The notes: generated by a model from the sequence alone, not told the origin. A stretch of DNA of 64,000 nucleotides from Thiomicrorhabdus sp. ZW0627 (GCF_029767005.1 NZ_JARUQR010000001.1:1049028-1113027), one strand, 5' to 3'. Shown: positions 8,621 through 18,193, numbered from the stretch's first letter. Program-made: numbers and translations.

Positions 8621-8636
8621 TGGCACATCTCATGCT
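8621..8636 (+). promoter_or_regulatory. sigma54 promoter of the urtABCDE-fmdAB operon
   Basis: TGGCACATCTCATGCT has a perfect TGGCAC -24 box and a TGCT -12 box, with the invariant GG and GC exactly 10 bases apart. The predicted start is near 8647, about 55 bases before urtA. Confidence 0.7.
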
Positions 8637-8701
8637 AGACATAGCTGACTTTATTGTCCATTTAACCACTGAATGTTCTAAACAAGAGAGGCTAAAAACT
8701 C

Positions 8702-9949
8702 ATGAAAAAAGAGATTTCTTCAAGTCGACTAGGGACTACCCGTCGTACTTTACTAAAAGGCTTGGCAGCACTTCCTGCAGCAATGGTACTTGCTTCAAGC
8801 TCTTACGCGGCAGACGTTAACACAACTGGTCTAGCTGTTACTGACGATACTGTAAAAGTAGGTATCCTTCACTCAATCACCGGTACTATGGCGATCAGTG
8901 AAACCGGTTCTGTTCAGGCTGAAAAACTAGCTATCCAACAGATCAACGATATGGGTGGTGTATTGGGACGCAAGATCGAATACATCCAGGAAGATGGTGC
9001 TAGTGACTGGCCTACTTTCGCTGAAAAATCTAAGAAACTACTTGTAAACGACAAAGTAGCGGCTGTATTCGGATGCTGGACATCTGCTTCTCGTAAAGCG
9101 GCTCTTCCTGTTTTCGAACAGTATAACGGTATGCTTTTCTACCCTACTTTCTACGAAGGGTTGGAACAGTCTCCTAACGTAATCTACACAGGTCAAGAAG
9201 CGACTCAGCAGATCCTTAAAGGTATCGACTGGGCGAAAGAAACCAAAGGCGCTAAGAAATTCTTCTTGCTTGGTTCTGACTACATCTGGCCACGTACTTC
9301 AAACAAAATCGCTCGTAAGCACATCGAGAAACTTGGTTTGAAAGTTGTAGGTGAAGAGTACTACCCACTAGGTCACACACAGTTCAACTCTGTAATCAAC
9401 AAAATCAAACTTAAGAAGCCTGACGTTATCTTCACAACTGTTGTTGGTGGTTCTAACGTTGCATTCTACAAGCAGCTTAAAGCAGCTGGTATCGATCTAA
9501 CTAAAGAGAAGCCATTAGTACTTACTCTATCTGTTACCGAAGATGAAATCCTAGGTATTGGTGGTGAGAACGTTGATGGTCTATACGCTTCAATGAAGTA
9601 CTTCCAGAGCCTGCCTAACGACAACAACAAGAAGTTCGTTGCAGAATTCAAGAAGATGTGGGGCGAAAAGAGTGTTATCGGTGACGTAACTCAGGCCGCT
9701 TACCTTGGTCCTTGGATCTGGAAAGCAGCGGTAGAGAAAGCTGGTTCTTTCGATGTTGACGCTATCAAGAAAACACTTCCTGGTATCGAGTTGACTACTG
9801 CTCCAGAAGGTTATGTGAAGGTTCACCCTAACCATCACCTATGGTCTAAGTCACGTATTGGTCACGCTAAGGCAGATGGTACGTTTGACGTGGTTTACGA
9901 GTCTAAAGACTTGATCGAACCAAACCCATTCCCTAAAGGTTACCAGTAA
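8702..9949 (+). CDS. urtA: urea / short-chain amide ABC transporter substrate-binding protein
   Basis: A 415-residue periplasmic binding protein of the Leu/Ile/Val type, UrtA/FmdD branch. A Tat signal is present (TTRRTLLKGL, Arg14-Arg15, with a likely cut after SSYA). The mature part carries features typical of UrtA: VKVGILHSITGTMAISE, FGCWTSASRKAALPVFE, NGMLFYPTFYEG and YIWPRTSNKI. It captures urea or, as FmdD, formamide and acetamide. The downstream formamidase makes the amide reading credible, while a complete urease elsewhere in the island supports urea. It is the first gene of the operon and is followed by two tandem hairpins that may raise its level over the membrane subunits. Confidence 0.9.
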   Translation: MKKEISSSRLGTTRRTLLKGLAALPAAMVLASSSYAADVNTTGLAVTDDTVKVGILHSITGTMAISETGSVQAEKLAIQQINDMGGVLGRKIEYIQEDGASDWPTFAEKSKKLLVNDKVAAVFGCWTSASRKAALPVFEQYNGMLFYPTFYEGLEQSPNVIYTGQEATQQILKGIDWAKETKGAKKFFLLGSDYIWPRTSNKIARKHIEKLGLKVVGEEYYPLGHTQFNSVINKIKLKKPDVIFTTVVGGSNVAFYKQLKAAGIDLTKEKPLVLTLSVTEDEILGIGGENVDGLYASMKYFQSLPNDNNKKFVAEFKKMWGEKSVIGDVTQAAYLGPWIWKAAVEKAGSFDVDAIKKTLPGIELTTAPEGYVKVHPNHHLWSKSRIGHAKADGTFDVVYESKDLIEPNPFPKGYQ

Positions 9950-9958
9950 GTTAACCGT

Positions 9959-10025
9959 GTGCAGTCCATTCGTGGGCTGCACCTAATTAAAGACTCTAGT
10001 ACAGCATAGAGTCTTTAATTAGGTG
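9959..10025 (+). promoter_or_regulatory. tandem intercistronic hairpins between urtA and urtB
   Basis: Hairpin 1 (9959-9982) is a 10-bp stem GTGCAGTCCA / TGGGCTGCAC capped by a TTCG tetraloop. Hairpin 2 (9980-10025) is a perfect 19-bp stem with an 8-base loop. They share three bases. No T run follows, so they look like mRNA-stabilising or attenuating structures behind an abundant binding protein rather than a full terminator. Confidence 0.7.
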
Positions 10026-10092
10026 TCCGACATACAAAGAACACTTTCGATTTTTTTACTTAGATTATTTTACCTGCCAGGAGGAAAAATAA

Positions 10093-11019
10093 ATGTTTGC
10101 TGACTATACATGGGCCGAACTGGGCTCAATTTTTGCGATGCAGGGCTTTGCCGGCCTGATCCTATTCTCGGTGCTGTTATTGATGGCACTAGGTTTGGCG
10201 ATCATTTTCGGGCAAATGGGAGTTATTAACATGGCACACGGGGAGTTCATGATCCTGGGTGCCTACATCACGTATCTGACGTCCAACCTGTTCTCAACTT
10301 ATCTACCGGATCTATTCGGTATTTACTTCTTCATAGCAATGATTTTTGCATTTATAGGAACCTTCCTCCTCGGGTCCCTGGTCGAATGGACGTTGATCAG
10401 ACACTTATACAAGCGTCCACTTGACACCCTTCTGGCAACTTGGGGGCTTAGCTTGATCCTTCAACAGCTTTACAGAACCGTTTTCGGTCCACGTGAAGTA
10501 GGGGTCACACTTCCAGACTGGATGATGGGATCTTACGCAGTGAGCGACTCAATCGAAATTCCTGTAAACGGGATGATCGTTATGGTCATCACATTAGTCA
10601 TCACCATCGGCGTATTCCTTTTCCTACAGAAATCCAGAAGAGGTAAGCAATCTCGAGCGGTTGTCCTAAACCGTGCGATGGCAGGTGCCGTCGGTATCGA
10701 TACGGCACGAGTAGACAGATTCACATTTGCACTAGGTTGCGGTATCGCAGGTATCGCTGGTGCGACATTCACCATGATCGGTTCAACCGGCCCAACTTCC
10801 GGACAGTTATACATCGTTGACACCTTCCTGGTCGTTGTATTTGGTGGGGCGGCAAGTCTTCTGGGAACAATTGCGTCTGCATTCAGTATTTCGCAAGCAC
10901 AGTCGATCATGGAGTTCTTTATGAGTGGTTCCATGGCGAAGGTATTAACGCTACTAACAGTCATTGTGATTCTGATGCTTCGACCACAAGGCTTGTTCTC
11001 ACTTAAAGTTCGTCGCTAG
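10093..11019 (+). CDS. urtB: urea/amide ABC transporter permease (LivH type)
   Basis: A 308-residue multi-spanning permease of the branched-chain amino acid family. The GQMGVINMAHGEFMILGAYI motif near residue 43 is diagnostic of LivH/UrtB. The loop SRAVVLNRAMAGAVGID is the likely coupling region for the ATPases. It lacks the long N-terminal extension some UrtB proteins have, which also fits FmdE. It pairs with urtC 12 bases downstream. The ribosome site GGAGG precedes the ATG. Confidence 0.9.
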   Translation: MFADYTWAELGSIFAMQGFAGLILFSVLLLMALGLAIIFGQMGVINMAHGEFMILGAYITYLTSNLFSTYLPDLFGIYFFIAMIFAFIGTFLLGSLVEWTLIRHLYKRPLDTLLATWGLSLILQQLYRTVFGPREVGVTLPDWMMGSYAVSDSIEIPVNGMIVMVITLVITIGVFLFLQKSRRGKQSRAVVLNRAMAGAVGIDTARVDRFTFALGCGIAGIAGATFTMIGSTGPTSGQLYIVDTFLVVVFGGAASLLGTIASAFSISQAQSIMEFFMSGSMAKVLTLLTVIVILMLRPQGLFSLKVRR

Positions 11020-11031
11020 GAGAATAATAAG

Positions 11032-12135
11032 ATGTTACAAAGTAAACTACGTTCATTAACCCCTAAGAATGATGTCATATCATTCCTGATCCTGGCAGCG
11101 ATCCTATTGGTCGCCCTGCCACTATTATTCGACATCTTCCGATTGAACCTGATCGGAAAGTACCTGACTTTCGCATTCGTCGCGTTGGGATTGGTTCTTT
11201 CCTGGGGACTTGGCGGTATTCTGAGTTTGGGCCAAGGTATCTTCTTCGGAATCGGTGGCTATGCCATGGCGATGTTCCTGAAGCTTGAGGCTTCATCCCC
11301 TGAAAACACCAAGATCCAGTCCACTCCGGGTATTCCTGACTTTATGGACTGGAACCAGTTGACTGAACTTCCATGGTTCTGGGAACCGTTCCACAGCCTA
11401 GGATTCACCATTTTCGCAATCTTCGCTCTACCGGCTTTGTTTGCATACATCATCGGTGCTGCGATGTTCAAACGCCGAGTCGGCGGGGTGTACTTCGCGA
11501 TCATCACTCAGGCGATCGCTGCAATCATGACCATCCTGGTCATCGGTCAGCAGGGTTACACCGGTGGTGTAAACGGTATCACTGACTTGAGAACCTTGTT
11601 GGGATGGGACATCCGTACGGATTCCGCTAAATACATCCTGTACTTCGTCAACTCGATTCTGCTACTGGCAACATTGGTAGTGGCTCAATATATCCGTAAG
11701 AGTAAACTTGGGCGTCTGCTGGTTGCGATGCGTGACAGTGAAGACCGTGTTCGCTTCTCGGGTTACGACGTTGCAAACTTCAAGATTTTCATCTTCTGTG
11801 TCGCCGGTGTTTTCTCTGCTCTCGGTGGTGCCATGTTCACCCTTCAGGTTGGATTCATGTCGCCTTCGTTGATCGGGATCGTACCTTCGATCGAAATGGT
11901 TATCTTCGCAGCCGTAGGTGGAAACCTATCCATTTTCGGTGCGGTTTATGGAGCGTTAATTGTTAACTGGGCTAAGACGATTCTTTCCGAATCTTACCCT
12001 GAATTATGGCTTTTCGCGATGGGTGGTTTATTCATCGCCGTGGTACTTGCATTCCCTAAAGGTTTGGCAGGAATCTACGAATCCTATGTACAGCCATTGC
12101 TAAATAAAAAATTCAAGTCGACGCAAGACAAGTAA
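11032..12135 (+). CDS. urtC: urea/amide ABC transporter permease (LivM type)
   Basis: A 367-residue permease of the LivM/UrtC class, with about ten hydrophobic segments. GLVLSWGLGGILSLGQGIFF (near residue 55) is the family hallmark, and the coupling loop contains GRLLVAMRDSEDRVRFSGYD. It forms the second half of the transmembrane pore with UrtB. The extra loop after residue 85 (SPENTKIQSTPGIPDFMDWN) is usual in UrtC/FmdF and absent from LivM. Confidence 0.9.
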   Translation: MLQSKLRSLTPKNDVISFLILAAILLVALPLLFDIFRLNLIGKYLTFAFVALGLVLSWGLGGILSLGQGIFFGIGGYAMAMFLKLEASSPENTKIQSTPGIPDFMDWNQLTELPWFWEPFHSLGFTIFAIFALPALFAYIIGAAMFKRRVGGVYFAIITQAIAAIMTILVIGQQGYTGGVNGITDLRTLLGWDIRTDSAKYILYFVNSILLLATLVVAQYIRKSKLGRLLVAMRDSEDRVRFSGYDVANFKIFIFCVAGVFSALGGAMFTLQVGFMSPSLIGIVPSIEMVIFAAVGGNLSIFGAVYGALIVNWAKTILSESYPELWLFAMGGLFIAVVLAFPKGLAGIYESYVQPLLNKKFKSTQDK

Positions 12136-12181
12136 GCCGACGAATAATTAACGATTAATGACTTAGGTATTGGAGAACACC

Positions 12182-12928
12182 ATGTACCAACAAAAAGATT
12201 TTGTATTAACTATTGAAGGGCTTACTGTTTCGTTCGATGGATTCAAAGCCGTAAACGACGTGTCTTTATACATCGAAGAACAGGAGATCCGGGTCATCGT
12301 AGGTCCAAACGGAGCTGGTAAAACCACCGTACTAGATTTGATCTGCGGACGCACCAAAGCGACCGAAGGGTCAATCAAGTTTAAAGGCAAGGAACTGACC
12401 AAGCTTAAAGAGCATGAAATCGTACATGCCGGCGTTGGAAGAAAGTTCCAGAACCCATCTATCTATGAAGACTTGACGGTTTTCGAAAACCTGGAACTCT
12501 CTTTCCCGAGAGGCAAAAAGGTCTGGGGCGCCCTGACCTTCAGCCGTGACCAGGAAGTAATCGACAAGGTCAATGAGATCGCTTCGATGATCTTCCTTGA
12601 GGACAAGCTTGATAGTCAGGCGGCTCTTCTCAGCCATGGACAGAAGCAGTGGCTTGAAATCGGAATGCTTCTTATCCAGGATCCGGAACTCCTGATGCTG
12701 GATGAGCCGGTTGCCGGGATGTCTGTTTCCGAACGTAAGCAAACCGCTGAACTGCTTCAGAAAATTACCAAAGACCGTTCAATCCTTGTTATCGAGCACG
12801 ACATGCACTTCGTTGAAGAGATTGCCGATAAGGTAACGGTACTTCACCAAGGACAGGTACTTTCAGAAGGATCGATGGAAAAAGTCCAGAACGATCCGAA
12901 AGTTATTGAAGTTTACCTGGGACACTAA
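12182..12928 (+). CDS. urtD: urea/amide ABC transporter ATPase (LivG type)
   Basis: A 248-residue ABC ATPase with Walker A GPNGAGKTT, a Q-loop-containing GRKFQNPSIYEDLTVFENLE segment, signature-like LLSHGQKQWLEIG and Walker B LLMLDEPVAGMS. The LSHGQKQWLEIGM form is typical of UrtD. The ATG at 12182, with GGAG 6 bases upstream, is preferred over an in-frame TTG at 12170. Confidence 0.93.
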   Translation: MYQQKDFVLTIEGLTVSFDGFKAVNDVSLYIEEQEIRVIVGPNGAGKTTVLDLICGRTKATEGSIKFKGKELTKLKEHEIVHAGVGRKFQNPSIYEDLTVFENLELSFPRGKKVWGALTFSRDQEVIDKVNEIASMIFLEDKLDSQAALLSHGQKQWLEIGMLLIQDPELLMLDEPVAGMSVSERKQTAELLQKITKDRSILVIEHDMHFVEEIADKVTVLHQGQVLSEGSMEKVQNDPKVIEVYLGH

Positions 12929-12940
12929 GGGAGTAGAGAG

Positions 12941-13630
12941 ATGTTAGAGATACAAGATTTGCATGTAGCCTATGGAGAAAGTGAAGTTATCAAAGGCTTG
13001 AACCTCTCCCTTAAAAAGAATGAGATCATCGCGATCATGGGTCGTAACGGAATGGGTAAAACCACCCTTATGAAATCCTTAATCGGAATGATTCCTTCAA
13101 AGTCGGGAAGCGTCAAGCTGGGAGAAACAGAACTATTCGGAATGAAAAGTCACGAACGTGTCAAAGCCGGAGTCGGTTTCGTACCTCAAGGTCGTATGAT
13201 CTTCTCGACTATGACCGTAAAGGAAAACATCGAGACTGGTCTTACCACAACCGGTGAAACCGAAGTACCTGAAGACCTGTACAACATTTTTCCTGTGCTA
13301 CGTGAAATGAGCAAACGCCGTGGCGGTAACCTATCTGGTGGTCAGCAGCAGCAGCTGGCAATTGCCCGTGCACTTGCAAGTAACCCGGAAGTTTTATTGC
13401 TGGACGAACCGACCGAAGGTATTCAGCCTTCGATCATCAAGGAGATGGCCCACACATTGAAAGAAATCCGCGACTCACGCGGTTTATCGATCATCGTTTC
13501 CGAGCAGGTTTTAAGCTTCGCGCTGGATGTGGCCGATCGAATTATCGTTATCGAAAAAGGCAAGATCATCCACGATCAACCGCGCGATGAAGTCGACGAA
13601 GAGAAAGTGGCTTCATATTTATCTGTTTAA
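12941..13630 (+). CDS. urtE: urea/amide ABC transporter ATPase (LivF type)
   Basis: A 229-residue ABC ATPase: Walker A GRNGMGKTT, signature LSGGQQQQLAIARAL, Walker B VLLLDEPTEGIQPS. The EGIQPSII variant after Walker B is the usual UrtE/LivF form. It is the second ATPase of the transporter, 12 bases after urtD. The ATG is preceded by GGGAGTAGAGAG. Confidence 0.93.
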   Translation: MLEIQDLHVAYGESEVIKGLNLSLKKNEIIAIMGRNGMGKTTLMKSLIGMIPSKSGSVKLGETELFGMKSHERVKAGVGFVPQGRMIFSTMTVKENIETGLTTTGETEVPEDLYNIFPVLREMSKRRGGNLSGGQQQQLAIARALASNPEVLLLDEPTEGIQPSIIKEMAHTLKEIRDSRGLSIIVSEQVLSFALDVADRIIVIEKGKIIHDQPRDEVDEEKVASYLSV

Positions 13631-13671
13631 CCTTAACCAAGTTGAATTTATACAACAACAGGAGAACCAAA

Positions 13672-14904
13672 ATGGCCGAAACTATCATTAAAGTCGACCT
13701 TACAAAATCCGCTTACGAAAACGAAGACATCCACAACCGTTGGCACCCGGACATTCCGATGGCCAAAATGGTTAAGCCTGGTGATGATTTCATCATCGAA
13801 TGTGTGGACTGGACTGGTGGACAAATCGACAGCAGCGATGACGCATCTGACGTTCGCGACGTTGACCTTTCACAGGTACACTTCCTATCAGGTCCTGTCG
13901 GTATCGAAGGTGCCGAGCCAGGTGACTTGCTTGAAGTAGACATCATGGATATCGGAACCTTTGCAGAAAGCAACTGGGGTTTCAACGGTCTGTTTTCAAA
14001 GCAGAACGGTGGTGGATTCCTAACAGACTACTACCCTGAAGCACAGAAGACTATCTGGGATTTCAACGGTATCTACACAAAATCACGCCACATCCCTGGT
14101 GTTGAATTTGCCGGCTTGATGCACCCTGGTCTAATCGGTTGTCTTCCATCAAAAGAAATGTTGAAAGAGTGGAACGAGCGTGAAAAAGAACTGTATGACA
14201 CAGAACCGGATCGCGTTCCAGCTTTGGCTACCCTGCCATATGCTGAAACGGCTCACATGGGTCGCATGAAGCCTGAAGCAGCAAAAGAAGCAGCAAAAGA
14301 AGCAGCGCGTACCGTTCCTCCTCGTGAACACGGTGGTAACTGTGACATCAAAGACCTTACAAAAGGTTCTAAGATCTACTTCCCTGTTTATGTTAAAGAT
14401 GCCGGTCTTTCAGTTGGTGACCTTCACTTCAGCCAGGGTGACGGTGAAATCACTTTCTGTGGTGCGATCGAGATGGCGGGATGGATTCACCTACGCGTCA
14501 ACCTGATCAAAGACGGTATGCGTAAGTATGCAATCAAAAACCCTGTCTTCAAGCCAAGCGTAATGACACCACATTATAACGATTACGTTGTATTCGAAGG
14601 TATCTCTGTTGACGGCGACGGCAAGCAGCACTACCTAGATGTGAACGTTGCTTATCAGCAGGCCTGTTTGAACGCGATCGAATACCTGAAGAAATTCGGT
14701 TATTCCGGTGAACAGGTTTACTCACTACTTGGTACTGCGCCTATGCAGGGTCATATCAGTGGTGTTGTTGATATCCCTAACGCAAGTGCTACGCTATGGG
14801 TACCAACCGGAATCTTCGATTTCGATATCAACCCTAATGCTGAAGGTCCTACGAAGCAGGTTGACGACAGCGTCAAAGTACCAACCGCTCCAGACCTTAA
14901 ATAA
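13672..14904 (+). CDS. fmdA: formamidase (acetamidase/formamidase family)
   Basis: A 410-residue enzyme of the FmdA/AmdA family that hydrolyses formamide (and more slowly short amides) to ammonia and formate. Typical segments are NRWHPDIPMAKMVKPGDDF, LSQVHFLSGPVGIEGAEPGD, HPGLIGCLPS and PREHGGNCDIKDLTKGSKIY. Length agrees with the Methylophilus enzyme. The ATG at 13672 has AGGAG 8 bases upstream; an upstream TTG at 13642 is disregarded. Its position directly after five transporter genes matches the Methylophilus fmd cluster, where the transporter serves formamide. Confidence 0.93.
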   Translation: MAETIIKVDLTKSAYENEDIHNRWHPDIPMAKMVKPGDDFIIECVDWTGGQIDSSDDASDVRDVDLSQVHFLSGPVGIEGAEPGDLLEVDIMDIGTFAESNWGFNGLFSKQNGGGFLTDYYPEAQKTIWDFNGIYTKSRHIPGVEFAGLMHPGLIGCLPSKEMLKEWNEREKELYDTEPDRVPALATLPYAETAHMGRMKPEAAKEAAKEAARTVPPREHGGNCDIKDLTKGSKIYFPVYVKDAGLSVGDLHFSQGDGEITFCGAIEMAGWIHLRVNLIKDGMRKYAIKNPVFKPSVMTPHYNDYVVFEGISVDGDGKQHYLDVNVAYQQACLNAIEYLKKFGYSGEQVYSLLGTAPMQGHISGVVDIPNASATLWVPTGIFDFDINPNAEGPTKQVDDSVKVPTAPDLK

Positions 14905-14918
14905 GGAGTATGTGAACT

Positions 14919-15281
14919 ATGCCAGTATATGATTACAAATGCCCTGAGCATGGAATATTTTTTGAACTAGCCACTATGGAAGACTCTGCAAAACCGATGG
15001 CTTGCCCACATTGCAGTACACTTGCTCCACGTGTGCTAGTGCTTCCACCAGAGCTTTTCGAGATGGATCCTAATAAAAAGGAAGCCATTGCAAGAAACGA
15101 GAAGGCTCAATACGAGCCTCAAATCTCCAACGCCGATACGCGTGCCGAGAACGAAGAAAGACTCAAGCACAAAAAAGGCTGCGGATGCCAACACCATAAG
15201 CGAGGAAGTTCCAAGCTTATGTGGACGGCAGACGGAAAGAAAATGTTCCCTTCAATGCGCCCTTGGATGATTAGTCATTAA
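14919..15281 (+). CDS. fmdB: FmdB-family zinc-ribbon protein
   Basis: A 120-residue protein starting MPVYDYKCPEHGIFFE, with a second pair CPHC, as in the FmdB zinc-ribbon family. The C-terminus is His/Cys-rich (HKKGCGCQHHKRG) and may bind a further metal. In Methylophilus the homologue was proposed to regulate fmdA, but proof is thin. It is the last gene of the operon, 14 bases after fmdA, and is followed by a strong terminator. Confidence 0.88.
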   Translation: MPVYDYKCPEHGIFFELATMEDSAKPMACPHCSTLAPRVLVLPPELFEMDPNKKEAIARNEKAQYEPQISNADTRAENEERLKHKKGCGCQHHKRGSSKLMWTADGKKMFPSMRPWMISH

Positions 15282-15294
15282 TAGGCATAGAAAC

Positions 15295-15326
15295 AAAAAA
15301 GCCCCGCAATGCGGGGCTTTTTATTT
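15295..15326 (+). terminator. terminator of the urt-fmd operon
   Basis: A GCCCCGC / GCGGGGC stem, AAT loop, A6 before and T5 after. It is bidirectional and also serves the convergent VWA gene. Confidence 0.9.
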
Positions 15327-15376
15327 TGTAAACTTTCAAACCATAAATCTTTAAATCACCGCTTTACTCAGATCGT

Positions 15377-17125
15377 TCAAGCCAGGAAGGACTTGAATAC
15401 CTTCAAATACAGCTTGGTCAAAACCTGAGGAAGCTTACTAGGCTGCTCGACCACCTCGTAGTGCCCTTTTCTGAATATTTTCTGAACATATTCGTCTGCA
15501 TTCTTATCGAGCGACAGACAGAATGTCTTGCATCCGGCCGATTCGATCTCTTTCACGGCAATCGCGGAATCCTCGATCAAATACTGGGCGTCATAGACGT
15601 CGATATCCGAAGGCTGACCATCCGTAATCACCAGAATCAATTTATGGCGCTCACGGCGTTTTGAGATCTTATGAAATGCATGTCTTAATGCTGCACCTAA
15701 ACGCGTCGAATACGCCGCCTCTACCAATCCTAGAGACTGCAGAGAACTCTCTGAGTCCTGATCGAAGTCCTTAATATTGTAATAAGAGATTTCTCCGCGA
15801 CCGTTCGAGTTAAAGCCATGAAGCGCATAAGAATGTCCAAGGGAATCCAACAACTCGGATAGCACCACGGTTGAATCCAACGTCAGATCCAAAACCGTGT
15901 TTTTGCCATCAACGTCCGGATCGTTCATCGATTCAGAAAGGTCCAACAGCACCAACAAAGAAAGTTCATGCTGCCTCTCTTTGATGTGATCGATGTAGAT
16001 TCTCGACTCAGCTCCGGCACTGCCCATCTTGAAGTCGACCATATACTGGATGATCGATTCAAAATCCAGTTCCGTACCGTCTTCCTGTTTCTTACGGCGA
16101 TGCATTTCAGACTGATAGGAATTAATAATCTGCTGAAGTTTCTTGACGAAATTACGATATTTATCGACGCGATGCTCTAATGCATCTTGCGCACGCTCAG
16201 TGAAAACAATTTCATTCAATGAGCACCAGTCACGCTTCCAGCGCGCGATTTTATAATCCCACTCGGGATAACTGTATTCGCTCAACACTTTCGACTTACT
16301 GAGCAATTGAGACTGGACCTCTTCCTCAACAGCCTTAAACACCAGACCTTCGTCCGGAAGAGCTTTTTCATCGTAATCGGCAACTGAACGACCGTCCAGC
16401 ACTTCCTCATACCCCATACCGGTCACACTGACCGATTCCTGGACATCGGAAGACTGGTCATCCTGCTGGGAAGCCACCTCTTCGAACTTATCCCACAAAT
16501 AGGAGTTATCGTCCCGGTAAGGTACCAGAACGAATTCATCCCTTTCGTTCATACTGATTCGCATCTGGCCGATGTCATTCGCCAATGCCAAGCCGACCGA
16601 TTTGAACAAATTCGGGTCATGAATATCTTCGGCCACCGCCTCATTGAACAATCTCACCGCTTTTTCAATAAACGGATTGTCAAACTTGCTGGAGCCGTTT
16701 GCTAAAGCATAAGCAACCGAATAGGCGATCTCTTCAAACAATAGAGAACTGGTAGGCTGTTTTGTGAAATTACGTTTAAACAGTTTCGCCATACCCGGGA
16801 ATTTTTGTGACGCCAGACGTTCGATACGCGCGTCTTCGATCAGGGAACTCAAAACCAATTGGCGGTTATTCAGTCCTGATGAATCGGTGGGCAGGGAAAA
16901 TACAAGATGTGCCGCCGCATGCAGGGCTGCACTGAGAAAGAATTGCTGCGCTTCCTGCACAGAATCCGCTTCTATGAATTCGGGTAAAAAAATAGCGCCG
17001 GCACGAACGGCGGGCGCTATTTCATTTTCAGACAGAGGAAGCACACGAAAGTGCTCCTCGTAGACCGCTAATAATGTAAGTTCTAATTGACGCTGTACCT
17101 CATTTAACAACAACTTATATTTCAT
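15377..17125 (-). CDS. VWA-domain protein of the NorD/CbbO type
   Basis: A 582-residue protein: an N-terminal helical half (EARIERLASQKFPGM-like zone near residue 100, typical of CbbO/NorD), an acidic middle, and a C-terminal von Willebrand A domain from about residue 385 with MIDAS DLSESMND (DxSxS) and VITDGQPSD. Such proteins act with a MoxR/CbbQ/NorQ AAA+ ATPase to mature or reactivate a metalloenzyme (Rubisco, NO reductase). No AAA+ partner is adjacent. It starts 25 bases after amiE on the same strand, suggesting a common transcript and perhaps a role in activating an enzyme of this island. Confidence 0.8.
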   Translation of the reverse strand: MKYKLLLNEVQRQLELTLLAVYEEHFRVLPLSENEIAPAVRAGAIFLPEFIEADSVQEAQQFFLSAALHAAAHLVFSLPTDSSGLNNRQLVLSSLIEDARIERLASQKFPGMAKLFKRNFTKQPTSSLLFEEIAYSVAYALANGSSKFDNPFIEKAVRLFNEAVAEDIHDPNLFKSVGLALANDIGQMRISMNERDEFVLVPYRDDNSYLWDKFEEVASQQDDQSSDVQESVSVTGMGYEEVLDGRSVADYDEKALPDEGLVFKAVEEEVQSQLLSKSKVLSEYSYPEWDYKIARWKRDWCSLNEIVFTERAQDALEHRVDKYRNFVKKLQQIINSYQSEMHRRKKQEDGTELDFESIIQYMVDFKMGSAGAESRIYIDHIKERQHELSLLVLLDLSESMNDPDVDGKNTVLDLTLDSTVVLSELLDSLGHSYALHGFNSNGRGEISYYNIKDFDQDSESSLQSLGLVEAAYSTRLGAALRHAFHKISKRRERHKLILVITDGQPSDIDVYDAQYLIEDSAIAVKEIESAGCKTFCLSLDKNADEYVQKIFRKGHYEVVEQPSKLPQVLTKLYLKVFKSFLA

Positions 17126-17149
17126 GAAAACATCGTCAATCTGAAGAGC

Positions 17150-18193
17150 TTAGCGGTGCTCTGTTGTGGTCTCTTCGTTTGGAATGCCGTCAATCGGACA
17201 TTCAGCCGTTCCAACCGTCTTACGAGTGATTTTCTCAACTTGCTCTTTCGCTTTTTCAGGATCGTTGATCCAAGTTGAATAGAACTCGTAAGGACAAGCC
17301 GCAACACCTTGATCTCCTTCACCAGAGTTGATCTTACCGGTGTAACCACGGTGCAACAACTTGAACAGGTGGTTCTGAGACTGTGCGTTCTTACGGAAGT
17401 CACGGATCTGGGAAACTGACAACTCAGCGTACTGGATTCCGTAATCTTCTTCACCACACTCACCCAACGTATGACCGTCGAAACCGACAATCGCAGAGTG
17501 ACCGAAATAAGAATAAACACCGTCAAAACCACTCGCGTTGGCAACTGCAACATACGTGTTGTTCATCCAAGCCATCGCTTTAGAAACCATGATCTGCTGT
17601 TCTTTGGCAGGATACATATAACCCTGACAACGTACGATCAATTCCGCCCCTTTCATCGCGCAATCACGCCAGATTTCAGGATAGTTACCGTCATCACAGA
17701 TGATCAAACTGATCATCATCCCTTTAGGACCTTCAGTCACATAAGTCTTGTCACCTGGGTACCAACCTTCAACCGGACACCAAGGCATGATCTTTCTATA
17801 CTTCTGAACGATTTCACCCTGATCATTGATCAGGATCAAAGTGTTGTATGGCGCCTTGTTAGGGTGCTCTTCATGCTGTTCACCGGTAAGAGAGAATACA
17901 CCCCATGTTTTCGCTTTCTTACAAGCTTCCGAAAAGATGCGTGTTTCATCACCAGGAATAGTTGATGCGGTGTCATACATCTCTTTTGCATCGTACATGA
18001 TCCCGTGAGTGGAATACTCTGGGAAAATGACCAAATCCATACCAGGCAGACCTTGCTTCATACCGATAATCATATCGGCGATCTTCTGGGCGTTGTCCAA
18101 GACTTCCGCCTTAGTATGCAAGCGTGGCATCTTGTAGTTTACTACCGCTACACCCACTGTATCGTTACTAGAGGATATATCACCGTGTCTCAT
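17150..18193 (-). CDS. amiE: aliphatic amidase
   Basis: A 347-residue nitrilase-superfamily amidase that converts acetamide, propionamide and similar short amides to acid and ammonia in the cytoplasm. The N-terminus [20 protein letters not shown] is that of AmiE. The catalytic triad falls at the family positions: Glu59 in FPEYS, Lys134 in YRKIMPW and Cys166 in [13 protein letters not shown]. This length and start favour AmiE over formamidase AmiF, which is about 10 residues shorter. A sigma54-like promoter and an NtrC-like site lie upstream. Confidence 0.95.
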   Translation of the reverse strand: MRHGDISSSNDTVGVAVVNYKMPRLHTKAEVLDNAQKIADMIIGMKQGLPGMDLVIFPEYSTHGIMYDAKEMYDTASTIPGDETRIFSEACKKAKTWGVFSLTGEQHEEHPNKAPYNTLILINDQGEIVQKYRKIMPWCPVEGWYPGDKTYVTEGPKGMMISLIICDDGNYPEIWRDCAMKGAELIVRCQGYMYPAKEQQIMVSKAMAWMNNTYVAVANASGFDGVYSYFGHSAIVGFDGHTLGECGEEDYGIQYAELSVSQIRDFRKNAQSQNHLFKLLHRGYTGKINSGEGDQGVAACPYEFYSTWINDPEKAKEQVEKITRKTVGTAECPIDGIPNEETTTEHR

